Below, one piece after another: positions 1-8,483 of a stretch of 21,438 nt of DNA. The notes under the pieces were generated by a model. The model was not told where the DNA came from. It searched no databases and saw nothing but the letters and a program-made list of their open reading frames with translations. The position numbers and the translations under genes are program-made. Position 1 is the first letter of the stretch; the number at the start of each line of letters is the position of its first letter. Source of the stretch: Rickettsiales bacterium. Its GTDB lineage: Bacteria > Pseudomonadota > Alphaproteobacteria > Rickettsiales > UBA1997. Location: the NCBI GenBank assembly GCA_947496905.1, contig CANMEW010000008.1, positions 1 to 21,438 on the forward strand, given 5' to 3'.

Positions 1-78
1 GAGACATTCATGTATCAAGTATCTCTGGTATATTCCCCTCCCATGACTCGAACAAGAAAAACTAAAACCCCCTCCACC

Positions 79-1767
79 ATGTCTTTAAAAATCGATATTC
101 CTCAGCCAGATCTTCTTAAGCCAAGAATTACAATTTTTGGCGCAGGTGGAGCTGGTGGCAATGCCATCAACAACATGATTCGCGCTAATCTCGAAGGCGT
201 TGAATTTGTTGCTGCGAATACCGATGCCCAAGCCTTGTCGAACTCATTGGCACAAAATCGTATTCAGCTTGGGGTAAAAACTACAAAGGGACTTGGCGCT
301 GGGTCGTTTCCTGATCGTGGTCGCGCTGCCGCTGAAGAAAACATCGATGAAATCGAAAGATATTTGGAAGGAAGTAACATGGTCTTCATCGCCGCTGGAA
401 TGGGCGGTGGAACCGGAACTGGCGCCGCTCCAGTAATTGCAAAACTTGCGCGCGAACGTGACATTCTCACTGTTGGCGTGGTCACAAAACCATTTCACTT
501 CGAAGGAAAATACCGCATGGAAACCGCAGAGCAAGGCATTGAAGAGCTAAAAAAATATGTCGACACGCTCATCATAATTCCAAATCAAAATCTGTTTAGA
601 ATCGCCAACGAGCAAACAACTTTTGAATCAGCTTTTAAAATGGCTGACGATGTTCTTCATGCCGGCGTTCGCGGCATCACTGACTTAATAACCATGCCCG
701 GTTTGGTAAATTTGGACTTCGCTGACATCCGCACCATCATGACAAAAATGGGCAAGGCAATGATGGGAACCGGAGAAGCAACTGGTGAAAACCGCGCCAT
801 TGCTGCCTGCGAAGCCGCTATTTCAAATCCACTACTCGACGATATTTCCATCAAAGGCGCCAAAGGTGTTTTGGTTAACATGACCGGCGGACCAGACATG
901 ACGCTGTTCGAAGCCGACATGGCAGTTAACGCAATCAGAAAAGAAGTCGACTCCAACGCTAACATTATTTTCGGTTCTGCTTTCAACGAAAACATGAAAG
1001 GCAAAATTAGAATCTCAGTTGTTGCGACCGGAATTGATGCTGAAGAATTCAAGCGCGACAGCTTAAAAACTCAGGAAAACTTTGAGCCAAGCCGCTTCAA
1101 GGTAAGTTTCGATGAAGGTAAAAAATCTTCAAAACAGGAGTCTTCTTTCGGCGCAAAAAATTTCTTCGATCCCGGAATTTCTGCAAAAATTTCGCATGAA
1201 GACGTAGAAGAAATTAGTGAAACAAACTTCAAACCGAAAAAAAATTACCTCAAAGAAGCCAACATCAATTATGGCAAAACAGAAATAATCACTGAAAAAA
1301 AAGCTACCTTGGCAGATGAAAATGGCTTCACGCAAGTGAGCTTTTTTGGCAGCGAACTTGATCAAGAATTTTCCAATGATGGTGAAATTGAGGAAGAGTT
1401 TGTGGAAGAAAAAATTGAGGTCAAAAAATCTGTCACAACTAGTGAGAAGCCAGCAAAATCAAGCGCGAGATCTTCATCTTCATCCAAAAAAGATGGCGGA
1501 GCTTTCAGCCTGTTTAGTTTCATGAATTCGTCAAAAACAAAAGAAAAAAATGACGAAGACTTCGAAGAGATTAAATCAAAACCAGTCGCAAAAGAAGCGG
1601 TGATCGAGCAGCCGCAAATCCAAGAAAAAAGATCTCTAGAAGCTGAAAAAAAACGTCGCGAATTTTTCGGTGCGACAATTTTTGACGAAGAAGAATCAAG
1701 TCAAAATAGCAGCAGAATCGATGATGACATTCTGAACGTTCCCGCTTTTTTCAGAAGAAAGAAGTAA
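79..1767 (+). CDS. ftsZ: Cell division protein FtsZ
   Basis: Tubulin-like GTPase that polymerises into the cytoplasmic Z-ring. From the chosen ATG the protein has 562 residues. The nucleotide-binding glycine motif GAGGAGGN lies at 21-28, the tubulin signature GGGTGTG at 109-115, and the T7 loop region NLDFADIR at 211-218. The globular GTPase part ends near residue 320. It is followed by about 230 residues of charged, Glu/Lys/Ser-rich, probably disordered linker, then a terminal peptide with DDD and PAFFRRKK that matches the conserved alphaproteobacterial FtsZ tail used for partner binding. The frame is open upstream to ATGs at 10 and 43, but family members begin with a short leader before KPRIT, so 79 is preferred. 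No clear Shine-Dalgarno is visible. The linker is longer than in most family members. No ftsA or ftsQ is visible because the window begins here. Confidence 0.97.
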   Translation: MSLKIDIPQPDLLKPRITIFGAGGAGGNAINNMIRANLEGVEFVAANTDAQALSNSLAQNRIQLGVKTTKGLGAGSFPDRGRAAAEENIDEIERYLEGSNMVFIAAGMGGGTGTGAAPVIAKLARERDILTVGVVTKPFHFEGKYRMETAEQGIEELKKYVDTLIIIPNQNLFRIANEQTTFESAFKMADDVLHAGVRGITDLITMPGLVNLDFADIRTIMTKMGKAMMGTGEATGENRAIAACEAAISNPLLDDISIKGAKGVLVNMTGGPDMTLFEADMAVNAIRKEVDSNANIIFGSAFNENMKGKIRISVVATGIDAEEFKRDSLKTQENFEPSRFKVSFDEGKKSSKQESSFGAKNFFDPGISAKISHEDVEEISETNFKPKKNYLKEANINYGKTEIITEKKATLADENGFTQVSFFGSELDQEFSNDGEIEEEFVEEKIEVKKSVTTSEKPAKSSARSSSSSKKDGGAFSLFSFMNSSKTKEKNDEDFEEIKSKPVAKEAVIEQPQIQEKRSLEAEKKRREFFGATIFDEEESSQNSSRIDDDILNVPAFFRRKK

Positions 1768-1794
1768 CCTCCTCTCCACCGAAACTATACCAAA

Positions 1795-1925
1795 GGAACC
1801 TCTGAAAAACCTAGATTTTTTGAGAAATTTTTAGGCAACAAATTTTTGAGCAGGAAAGCGTACCTTCTCGCGAAAAAATTTGGTAACGACAAAATTTCCG
1901 GAAAAGATGGTTTTTCAGAGGTTCC
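1795..1925 (-). mobile_element. Family A MITE-like element, copy 1 (inverted)
   Basis: A 131-base element bounded by the perfect 17-base inverted repeats GGAACCTCTGAAAAACC (1795-1811) and its complement (1909-1925). Its reverse complement aligns along most of its length with the copies at 14637 and 19016, so it lies in the opposite orientation. It lacks an 11-base internal stretch found in the other two. The flanks are CAAA and CTAA, an imperfect 4-base match. It fills most of the gap between ftsZ and the convergent FTR1 gene, and its terminal inverted repeats could fold in RNA from either strand. There is no transposase inside, so it would be non-autonomous. Confidence 0.75.
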
Positions 1926-1962
1926 CTAAGTAAGTTCAGGTTTTAAGTAGCTCTGGCATAGA

Positions 1963-2781
1963 TCACCGAGTAACGCTTGAGCTCATCTTCTTTATAAAGC
2001 GCAAGCCGGTAATCAAAATTCCTAAAGTTACGAAATAGACAATTAGTTGAGTGCCGGCTGGCTGGTCAAGATAGCCGAAAAAAATGTGCAAAAATTTTCC
2101 AAAAAAACTTTGCTGAGATAAAATTCCAGACATGTCCAATGCCGGATTACCTAGTGCCGGCAAGATTTCAGCATTGATCCAAAATCCCGCTCCCGCCGCA
2201 GAAATTCCCGCTGACAGAAAAATTAAAATCCAAGTCGTCACAATAAAAAAATATTTCCCAAAAGCTTTAAGCATTCCGAAATAAAGAGCGCAACCCAACA
2301 CAACTCCAAAGAATAATCCACCGACTAGACCAAAAATAATGTCGCTAATTTCCGTTCCAGAGAGGTAGTAGCTGTAAGTGAAAAGTACTATTTCCGCACC
2401 TTCGCGAAGGACAGACAAAAACACCACGACCGATAAAATGTAGAGCGGTTTTTTACCTTCACGAATTGAGTGACTCAGTTTTTTCAACTCTCCAGAAATT
2501 GATTTAGCATGCTTCTGCATCCACAAAACCGTCCAGCCAATCATCATCGCTGCTGCAAGTAAAACTAATCCATTAAAAAATTCCTGCCCCATTCCATTCA
2601 AACTGTTGGAAATTTTGTCAGTTGAAATCGCTAACAAAAAAGAGCCGACAAGTCCAAGTCCAAGTCCAGTCAGAATCCATTTTGTACGACCAGAAATTTC
2701 CTTTGTTGCGGCGGTTAAAATGCCGATGATGAGCGCGACTTCAAGAATTTCGCGAAAGACTACAATTGCGATTTGGAGCAT
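1963..2781 (-). CDS. FTR1-family high-affinity iron permease
   Basis: Inner-membrane protein of 272 residues with about seven hydrophobic segments. It carries the two motifs expected of FTR1/EfeU iron permeases: REILE at 10-14 in the first membrane segment and REGAE at 126-130 in a later one. In the family these REXXE motifs bind ferric iron during transport, usually with an oxidase or periplasmic partner (EfeO/EfeB or a copper protein). No such partner is visible here. The frame extends further upstream (to 2850), but the ATG at 2781 puts the N-terminus directly before the first membrane helix, as in homologues, and avoids overlap with hemW. It is divergent from hemW across only 20 bases (2782-2801), so the two promoters must be compact or lie within the neighbouring coding sequence. 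Confidence 0.88.
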   Translation of the reverse strand: MLQIAIVVFREILEVALIIGILTAATKEISGRTKWILTGLGLGLVGSFLLAISTDKISNSLNGMGQEFFNGLVLLAAAMMIGWTVLWMQKHAKSISGELKKLSHSIREGKKPLYILSVVVFLSVLREGAEIVLFTYSYYLSGTEISDIIFGLVGGLFFGVVLGCALYFGMLKAFGKYFFIVTTWILIFLSAGISAAGAGFWINAEILPALGNPALDMSGILSQQSFFGKFLHIFFGYLDQPAGTQLIVYFVTLGILITGLRFIKKMSSSVTR

Positions 2782-2801
2782 AAATTTTTGAAAAATATTT
2801 G

Positions 2802-4004
2802 ATGAAAAAAAATCTCTCCATCTACATCCATTACCCTTTCTGTAAATCAAAATGCCCTTACTGCGACTTTAATTCGCACGTGAAAGATGGCATTGATCAT
2901 GAAAGATTTTTGCGAGCTTACGAAAGTGAGTTGGAGTTTTTTGCCAAGAAATTGAACAACAGAAAAATTGTAACAATTTTTTTTGGCGGCGGAACGCCTT
3001 CGCTAATGCCAATTTTTTTAGTCGAAAAAATTCTAAAAAAAATTTCACAGCTTTGGTGCATTGATGAGAATTGCGAGATCACTTTGGAGGCGAATCCGAC
3101 TTCATTTGAAGCCGCTAAATTTAAGGATCTACGCCTCATCGGAATCAATCGTCTCTCTCTCGGAATTCAAGCTTTAAATGACGAAGATTTGAAATTTTTA
3201 GGACGAGAACATTCTAGTAAAGAGGCGATTAAAACAATCGAAACTGCGGCCAAAATTTTTGAAAATTTTTCTTTCGACCTAATTTACGCAAGACCAAAGC
3301 AAACGCTTGAGCAATGGTCGGACGAATTAATGAGGGCAATAAATTTTGGCACAAAACATCTCTCGCTCTACCAACTCACCATCGAAAAAGGGACGAAGTT
3401 TTTCTCAGAATTTCGGCAAAAAAAATTCCAAATGCCTGATGAAAATTTATCTGCTGAATTTTACGAAATGACCAACCAAGTCACGTCTGACAATGGTTTG
3501 CAGCTTTATGAAATTTCTAATTATTCTAAAAAGAAATTCGAATGCGCCCATAATTTAGTCTATTGGCAAGGCGGTGATTATTTGGGGATTGGCGCTGGAG
3601 CTCATTCCAGAATTTACATTGACGGGGAAAAGGAGAGGTCAGCAATCGCAATGATTTGCGAGCCAAATATTTGGCTAAAAAAAGTTGAGGAAAGTGGGGC
3701 GGGAATTCAGAAGGTTGAAAAAATCTCTGCAGAAGAATTGTTGGAAGAGTTGATTTTGATGGGTCTAAGGTTGCGCGAGGGAATAGAAAATGAAATTTTT
3801 CAAACTCATTTCGAAAGAAAATTCACCGAGATTTTTGATTTCCAAAAGCTGCAAATACTTGCCGATCAAGGTCTGATCGAATTTTCGGAGAATCAAATAA
3901 AAATTCCTCACCAATCGCGCCTACTCAGCAACGCCATCATTAAGAAAGTTTGTGAGGCTCAGCTAATCTCTTCTTCTAAAAATCCAAATCTTTCATCTTT
4001 TTGA
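2802..4004 (+). CDS. hemW: Radical SAM heme chaperone HemW
   Basis: Protein of 400 residues of the oxygen-independent coproporphyrinogen oxidase-like family, now regarded as HemW, which binds heme and an iron-sulfur cluster and delivers heme to acceptor proteins. The radical SAM cysteines are C14, C18 and C21 (CxxxCxxC followed by DF). GGGTPS follows near residue 66, and the HemW-typical stretch AHNLVYW...YLGIGAGAHS lies in the second half. HemN-type oxidases have a further cysteine motif that is not seen here. The ATG at 2802 is preferred to the in-frame TTG immediately before it. The last 46 bases overlap the 3' end of the convergent dadA-like gene, so their transcripts would be complementary there. 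Confidence 0.93.
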   Translation: MKKNLSIYIHYPFCKSKCPYCDFNSHVKDGIDHERFLRAYESELEFFAKKLNNRKIVTIFFGGGTPSLMPIFLVEKILKKISQLWCIDENCEITLEANPTSFEAAKFKDLRLIGINRLSLGIQALNDEDLKFLGREHSSKEAIKTIETAAKIFENFSFDLIYARPKQTLEQWSDELMRAINFGTKHLSLYQLTIEKGTKFFSEFRQKKFQMPDENLSAEFYEMTNQVTSDNGLQLYEISNYSKKKFECAHNLVYWQGGDYLGIGAGAHSRIYIDGEKERSAIAMICEPNIWLKKVEESGAGIQKVEKISAEELLEELILMGLRLREGIENEIFQTHFERKFTEIFDFQKLQILADQGLIEFSENQIKIPHQSRLLSNAIIKKVCEAQLISSSKNPNLSSF

Positions 4005-5218
4005 TCAGAAACTAGTCCGGATAGAATTTTGCCAGAAGCGGCGGAGAGTGTCCATCCAAGAGATCCATGTCCAGTGTTAAGGAGAAGGTTGCCGTATTTT
4101 TTTACTTCGCAAATTAGTGGAATTGAATTTGGGCGAAAGGGTCGAAATCCAAACCACTCAGTCACTTCGCTAAAATTTCCAAAATCAGAAAAGGACGAGC
4201 GCACGCATCGCCTTAGGAACTCAGTATTTTTTTTATTTTTATTATTTCGTAGACCGCAGAATTCTACAGTTCCAGCCGCTCTGAAGGTGCTGCCAAGCCT
4301 GCTGTAGACAATTTTATTTTCTGAATCGGTAAGGGCTAAGTTTGGCGCGATGAAATCTTCGTCGGTAGAAATTGAGAGGCTGTAGCCCTTCAACGGGTAC
4401 ATTTTTGAATCGACTTTGATGCCGCGTAGCAATCTGTCGCCACCCGCGCCAAGTGCGTAAACATATTTATTCGCTACGAATACGCCCTTGTCGGTATTGA
4501 TGCCGGTGATCTTTTTGTGATTGGTGAAAATATTTTTAACGTCGGTATTGTACTCAAAAACAACACCATATTTTTCTTGGCAGACCTTCCCCAGAGCCTT
4601 TGTAAATAAAAGGCTGTCCCCACTCTCATCTCCGCTGTAAAAAATTCCTCCAGCCAGATTTTTTTTGTCAAAAAGCTTAATTAGCGTCGGCTCTTTTTTT
4701 AGGCATTCTTCGGCATTTAAAATTTGTGCCTTGCATCCGAGAGAGTTGTAAAATTCTACATCCTTGATGGCGGCATCGAATTTTTTCTGCTTGCGGTAAA
4801 AATGTAGAATACCGCTAGTTCGATGGGTAAATTCAATTTTTTCTTCTTTTGCAATGTCGCGCAGCACCTCTTTGCTGTAGGTGGAAAGGCTTAGTAATTT
4901 TTTGCTATTTTCCTGAGATTTCTGCGGCGACGAATTTTTGTAAAATTCAAGCAACCAAGACCAAAAGCTTTTGCTGTTCAGATCAGAAATTGACAAAAAT
5001 GAATTTGGTATAATCGCGGCCTTTGCCATGGAGAAGAAAGATGCTTTTGACGCCCAAGTTTCAATGTGGGAGTAGCTGAGTTGTCCGCCATTGGCGTAAG
5101 AGCAGCCAAGTCCAGAATCGGCATTTTTTTCCAACACAATAACTTGATGACCAGCGCGCGCGAGAAAATAAGCTGTGGTAACCCCAGTTACTCCGGCGCC
5201 TAAAACTATTACTTTCAT
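3959..5218 (-). CDS. dadA: D-amino-acid dehydrogenase (DadA-like FAD oxidoreductase)
   Basis: FAD-dependent oxidoreductase of 419 residues (E. coli DadA is of similar size). The N-terminus has the Rossmann motif GAGVTG at 7-12 with the downstream acidic residue of VLEK. The C-terminal third contains GFRPFRPNSIP and LLLNTGHGSLGWTLS, which correspond closely to the GLRPMTPDGTP and LNTGHGTLGWT regions of DadA. The family oxidatively deaminates D-amino acids such as D-alanine at the inner face of the cytoplasmic membrane, passing electrons to the respiratory chain. The start lies 5 bases after the upstream hypothetical gene, so it is probably the last gene of the cluster that begins with leuB. 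Its 3' end overlaps convergent hemW by 46 bases. The exact substrate cannot be read from the sequence. Confidence 0.88.
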   Translation of the reverse strand: MKVIVLGAGVTGVTTAYFLARAGHQVIVLEKNADSGLGCSYANGGQLSYSHIETWASKASFFSMAKAAIIPNSFLSISDLNSKSFWSWLLEFYKNSSPQKSQENSKKLLSLSTYSKEVLRDIAKEEKIEFTHRTSGILHFYRKQKKFDAAIKDVEFYNSLGCKAQILNAEECLKKEPTLIKLFDKKNLAGGIFYSGDESGDSLLFTKALGKVCQEKYGVVFEYNTDVKNIFTNHKKITGINTDKGVFVANKYVYALGAGGDRLLRGIKVDSKMYPLKGYSLSISTDEDFIAPNLALTDSENKIVYSRLGSTFRAAGTVEFCGLRNNKNKKNTEFLRRCVRSSFSDFGNFSEVTEWFGFRPFRPNSIPLICEVKKYGNLLLNTGHGSLGWTLSAASGKILSGLVSDQKDERFGFLEEEIS

Positions 5219-5223
5219 GAGAT

Positions 5224-6177
5224 TTAAAGTTTTTGATGAGTGGAGATTGGTGGTTTCGAAATTCGATTTGCAGTTGCTGAGTCTAACCTGGATGACGGAG
5301 TGTCGTTTTCGTCCAAAGCTAAATTTTGATCATTTGTAAATCTTGCTGTCGATGTTTTTGGTTCTGCTTTTTGAGGAAGACGACTTGCTGCGGTGGAGAT
5401 TTTTGTAGTTTGTTCTTCGTTAGTCGGAAGGTGTTCTAAAGTTGTTCTGGAAGTTTGGTGGCGCGAGGTATTCTCCCTTGGAGGAATTACGTGCACATGG
5501 TTAAAACTTTCGTCAATACGAACAGACTTTTTTGGTCTCACTCCAGTTGATCTGGATAAAATACCTGTTGATGAAGAGTTTAATGATGGGGCGTAAGCTG
5601 CGGTGAAGGATGGTTGTTCGTGCGTTGCTGAGGATTTTGCTGACCTTTTTAGTTGGTAATTCGGATGAAAAATATCCACATTTTCCGCGCCAAATTCTTT
5701 CACTTTTGATTCGAAGCTTGGTAGGTGCCTAGAAATGGCCTTGTCAGCGTAGCTTTCTATTAACTTTTTTTGCCTCTCTATCGGAAGCTTTCTACGTAAT
5801 TCAGCGCTCAATATTTCTCCCTCAGCGTCTTGGCCGCTCATTAAGTCAACCAATCTATTTATTGAGAGAGATAGATTTGTATTAACCGTAAAAAGATCTG
5901 GGTTACGCAAGAGTTCTGAGCTGGAAGCTTTGATTCCTTGCTCACTGCAAGCCTTTAATAAAATTGCCCTCAAAATACCAAATGAAATTTTTTCTACCTC
6001 TACATCAGATCTGTTATTAGATGCGAATCCATTAATCACCTCATCGCAATAAACGCTAATTTTCTGCACCGCCTCCCTCATAACCTCCAGACTTATATCG
6101 CGATGGTTGCTTTGAGATCTTTTTACTAAAACTTGCGAGGTGAATCTACCTTGGATTCCGGTGTCATCATTTTTCAT
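5224..6177 (-). CDS. Hypothetical protein, helical N-terminus and Ser/Thr/Arg-rich tail
   Basis: Not recognised. It has 317 residues with no signal peptide or membrane segment. Residues 25-165 look alpha-helical and mixed in charge. Residues 175-317 are rich in Ser, Thr, Arg, Pro and Gln and are probably disordered. Within that tail, residues 216-231 (KKSVRIDESFNHVHVI) stand out as an ordered-looking short motif with alternating hydrophobic and charged positions. Translation is supported by GGAAGG about 8 bases before the ATG, which overlaps the end of the upstream gene, and only 4 bases separate the two genes. The dadA-like gene follows after 5 bases. Composition and context (next to a TIKI-like protein and a secreted Cys-rich protein) would fit a secreted or host-directed protein, but that is inference only. 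Confidence 0.72.
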   Translation of the reverse strand: MKNDDTGIQGRFTSQVLVKRSQSNHRDISLEVMREAVQKISVYCDEVINGFASNNRSDVEVEKISFGILRAILLKACSEQGIKASSSELLRNPDLFTVNTNLSLSINRLVDLMSGQDAEGEILSAELRRKLPIERQKKLIESYADKAISRHLPSFESKVKEFGAENVDIFHPNYQLKRSAKSSATHEQPSFTAAYAPSLNSSSTGILSRSTGVRPKKSVRIDESFNHVHVIPPRENTSRHQTSRTTLEHLPTNEEQTTKISTAASRLPQKAEPKTSTARFTNDQNLALDENDTPSSRLDSATANRISKPPISTHQKL

Positions 6178-6181
6178 TTTA

Positions 6182-7678
6182 CTACCTTCCAGATGAATTA
6201 TTTTGGCTGTACTCAGTTTTTATTTCTTCATCATCTTTGGATTGGTTTGATCGCGATAATTCCAATCTTTCTAAGATGTCTAAATTTGCCATTGTTAGCT
6301 TCGCAAACACTGGAACACCAATCTCAACCCTCTCCTCAACACTACTTCCAGAATCTGATTTTGCTGCGGAAGGAGATTTATGCTCGGTAACACCTCCAGA
6401 TTTATGCTCAGAAACGCCGCTATTGGAATTTTCAAAATCATCAGAATAGGAGCGATCGCTCAGAGCTTTAGCTTTCATCTCAATTTCTTCCCAATTACCG
6501 GTTGGTACGCGCAAAAACACCGCCCCATTTCCCACGAAACATTTAGCGGTATTTGTTGCCTCATCATCTCTGTTGCTAGAGAGGTCGATTATTTCGCTGC
6601 GAATATTGTTGCAACTAAGTAGCTGTTTTACGCCTTTTGCATGATCTCCCCCAATTAGGCACATTGAGGTTTTGTCGCCTTCTAGCTCTCTAAGAGTTTT
6701 TGAAATGTAGTGAGCGAATATGACATTTCCATCATCCCTTCTGAGCGTGTGATCTTCTTTTCTTTCCTCCTCTCTCTCAAATACAGAGCCGGTTTGTAGA
6801 TTCGCATCGATTGCAATTGGCCTGACATTATCATCCCTCAAAATGCGCAATATTGCGATATTTTCTTCACCTCTATTGGAATTAAGGCGCAGCAAATTTT
6901 GCATCATCTCGTCAGTAGCATCGGCTTCTTCAAGCATCCACCTGTTCAGAAATGGTTGGTGCATGGAATGAAGCATTTCAATAAAGCAAACTCTTGGATG
7001 GATGTCGGTAACAAATTTATTAATCACGCCAATTGCTGCGGTGTCACTGTGATTTTCTCCAACAATAATCAATTTGTTGTGCGGCTGAATGTGCTCGATT
7101 AGAGACTGGAAATTACTGATGTTGGGAATGGAGTTTTTTGGAGCTGCTTTAGAGTCGGCGGTGTTATCAAAGGTTATCGAGACATCTTGCGTGCCTATTG
7201 CATGCTGCGTGGGCACCATCCTTCCATTTCGGAATAAATCCCTTCTCATCGAAGCTTCGCGGGTTTCTTGCCAGACATCTGTGGTAAAATTTCCGGAGAA
7301 ACTGACGCTTTGCGATTGTGCAAATTCTCCCCATTTTTGATGAAACAATTCTGCGCTGAATTCACTAGTTAGTAGGTTAGTTGCTCTATCGTAGCGAAGC
7401 AGGCAATATTCCGATTTCTCTCTCATTGCAGAGTTTAAAAAAGCTCGCTCTTGAGCCAATAAACTATCTCCGGAAATAAAAATTGCGTATGCTGCTTCGC
7501 TGTAACGAGCTCTGTATTGCTCTGTCGTGTTGCTGTCCGCTGGCGTTAAGGATGCAAACAGCGATTGAATATTTTCTGCCTCCTCTTGGTTCGCATGTTT
7601 GAAAATCAATGGGGCGTGATCGCTCAAACTGTCATGTGCGTTACTTTCACGAGATTTATCGCTTGCTGGTCGTGCCAT
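6182..7678 (-). CDS. TIKI/TraB/EreA-superfamily-like protein, possible effector
   Basis: Protein of 498 residues, mostly polar, with no signal peptide. The middle section (about 195-395) has the arrangement known from the TIKI/TraB/EreA/ChaN/Pasteurella-toxin C1 superfamily. A strand leads into the GX2H motif GENH at 207-210 (NKLIIVGENHSD), a second strand into CFIEML with Glu234, then IAIDAN near 288-293, and finally the second GX2H motif GGDH at 343-346. Members include metalloprotease-like or hydrolase-like enzymes, heme-related ChaN proteins and toxin domains, so the reaction is open. The N-terminal 190 residues and the Ser/Glu/Lys-rich C-terminus (about 405-498) are unassigned and look like added regions. 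It lies 21 bases after the secreted Cys-rich gene and 4 bases before the next hypothetical gene. CDS confidence is high; the superfamily call is by motif only. Confidence 0.75.
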   Translation of the reverse strand: MARPASDKSRESNAHDSLSDHAPLIFKHANQEEAENIQSLFASLTPADSNTTEQYRARYSEAAYAIFISGDSLLAQERAFLNSAMREKSEYCLLRYDRATNLLTSEFSAELFHQKWGEFAQSQSVSFSGNFTTDVWQETREASMRRDLFRNGRMVPTQHAIGTQDVSITFDNTADSKAAPKNSIPNISNFQSLIEHIQPHNKLIIVGENHSDTAAIGVINKFVTDIHPRVCFIEMLHSMHQPFLNRWMLEEADATDEMMQNLLRLNSNRGEENIAILRILRDDNVRPIAIDANLQTGSVFEREEERKEDHTLRRDDGNVIFAHYISKTLRELEGDKTSMCLIGGDHAKGVKQLLSCNNIRSEIIDLSSNRDDEATNTAKCFVGNGAVFLRVPTGNWEEIEMKAKALSDRSYSDDFENSNSGVSEHKSGGVTEHKSPSAAKSDSGSSVEERVEIGVPVFAKLTMANLDILERLELSRSNQSKDDEEIKTEYSQNNSSGR

Positions 7679-7699
7679 ATTTTTTTGAAGTTGAATGGT

Positions 7700-8479
7700 C
7701 TAGTTAGGTAGCGGAATCACTGGCAATTCTGTTATTCCAAGCGATTCCAGACTTTTTAGAATTTTTGAGTCGCTCTCATTTTTTTGAGCGGGAAGAGTAC
7801 TCTGCTGATTTTGCAGATTTTCATATTTTTTCTTAGCCGCCTCTTCTTGCTGCAAAAAGAATGGCGGAATTTCGGCGTCACCTACATCAATCGACGGAGT
7901 CTTTTTAATTTCTTTGATTACCGCTTGAGGAAATTTTTGTTGATTGGTTGTTGGTGCTGTTGGCTGACTTGCGGTTAGATTTTGCGCTGCTTGAGAAGCG
8001 TTGGAGGCGCTGTCCTTAAAAAATTCTCCAAGATTATTCGTGACCGATGTTTTTCCGGTGGGATCAACCTGTTGCGCTGCGGCAGCAGCTTTACTGGCAA
8101 GATTATTTAAAATTGACTCCTCATTTTCCTTCCGCGCCTCTAGGCGCTTCTTCTTTGCCTCATCCAAAATTTTTTGCTCTTCCGCCATCTCGGCATCAAA
8201 TTTTTTTTTGTAATCGGTTAGAGGTAGGCAAGTTGAGCCATTCCAGCAGCGACCCTTGCCGCAATCACAGCCATTAGTAATTGCCTGAGTACAGATGGAG
8301 AATTTGTCCAGCTTTGACCTACATTCATCAATGCAACCATTTCCAAATTCTCGCCAAACACCTTTGGATTCCTCGCAAGCAGGACGATCGTCGAAGGATG
8401 TGGTGCGGGTTGTTTGAGCAAATGAATCAGTGAAGGAGATGGCAAGAAGTGGCGCGATGAAGAGGAAAAAAATTCTCAT
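7700..8479 (-). CDS. Secreted Cys-rich protein with coiled-coil and low-complexity tail
   Basis: Predicted exported protein of 259 residues. A Sec signal peptide (MRIFFLFIAPLLAISF...) ends with SFA, so signal peptidase I cleavage after residue 21 is likely. A compact domain follows with eight cysteines at 35, 49, 53, 63, 71, 73, 78 and 84, with a GVWREFGNGC core, presumably forming disulfides in the periplasm or outside. Residues 90-130 are Lys/Glu/Ala-rich and likely form a coiled coil. The rest is Gln/Asn/Pro/Ala-rich and ends in a Pro/Leu tail. A longer upstream frame exists, but this ATG is right at the signal peptide and only 4 bases after the leuB stop, indicating translational coupling. 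No enzyme motif is visible and the function is unknown. Confidence 0.8.
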   Translation of the reverse strand: MRIFFLFIAPLLAISFTDSFAQTTRTTSFDDRPACEESKGVWREFGNGCIDECRSKLDKFSICTQAITNGCDCGKGRCWNGSTCLPLTDYKKKFDAEMAEEQKILDEAKKKRLEARKENEESILNNLASKAAAAAQQVDPTGKTSVTNNLGEFFKDSASNASQAAQNLTASQPTAPTTNQQKFPQAVIKEIKKTPSIDVGDAEIPPFFLQQEEAAKKKYENLQNQQSTLPAQKNESDSKILKSLESLGITELPVIPLPN

Positions 8480-8483
8480 GATA

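Noticed and set aside
10..78. Upstream in-frame ATGs for ftsZ (10 and 43)
   Set aside because: They would add a 23- or 12-residue leader not found in the family, with no ribosome binding site; the ATG at 79 gives a normal N-terminus.
657..1052. Minus-strand open frame of 131 codons opposite ftsZ
   Set aside because: Antisense shadow of a conserved coding region; Ser/Met/Ile-rich low-complexity translation with no start signal.
1795..1925. Classical intrinsic terminator after ftsZ
   Set aside because: The inverted repeats are 97 bases apart and recur elsewhere as element termini; no hairpin with an immediate T run is present.
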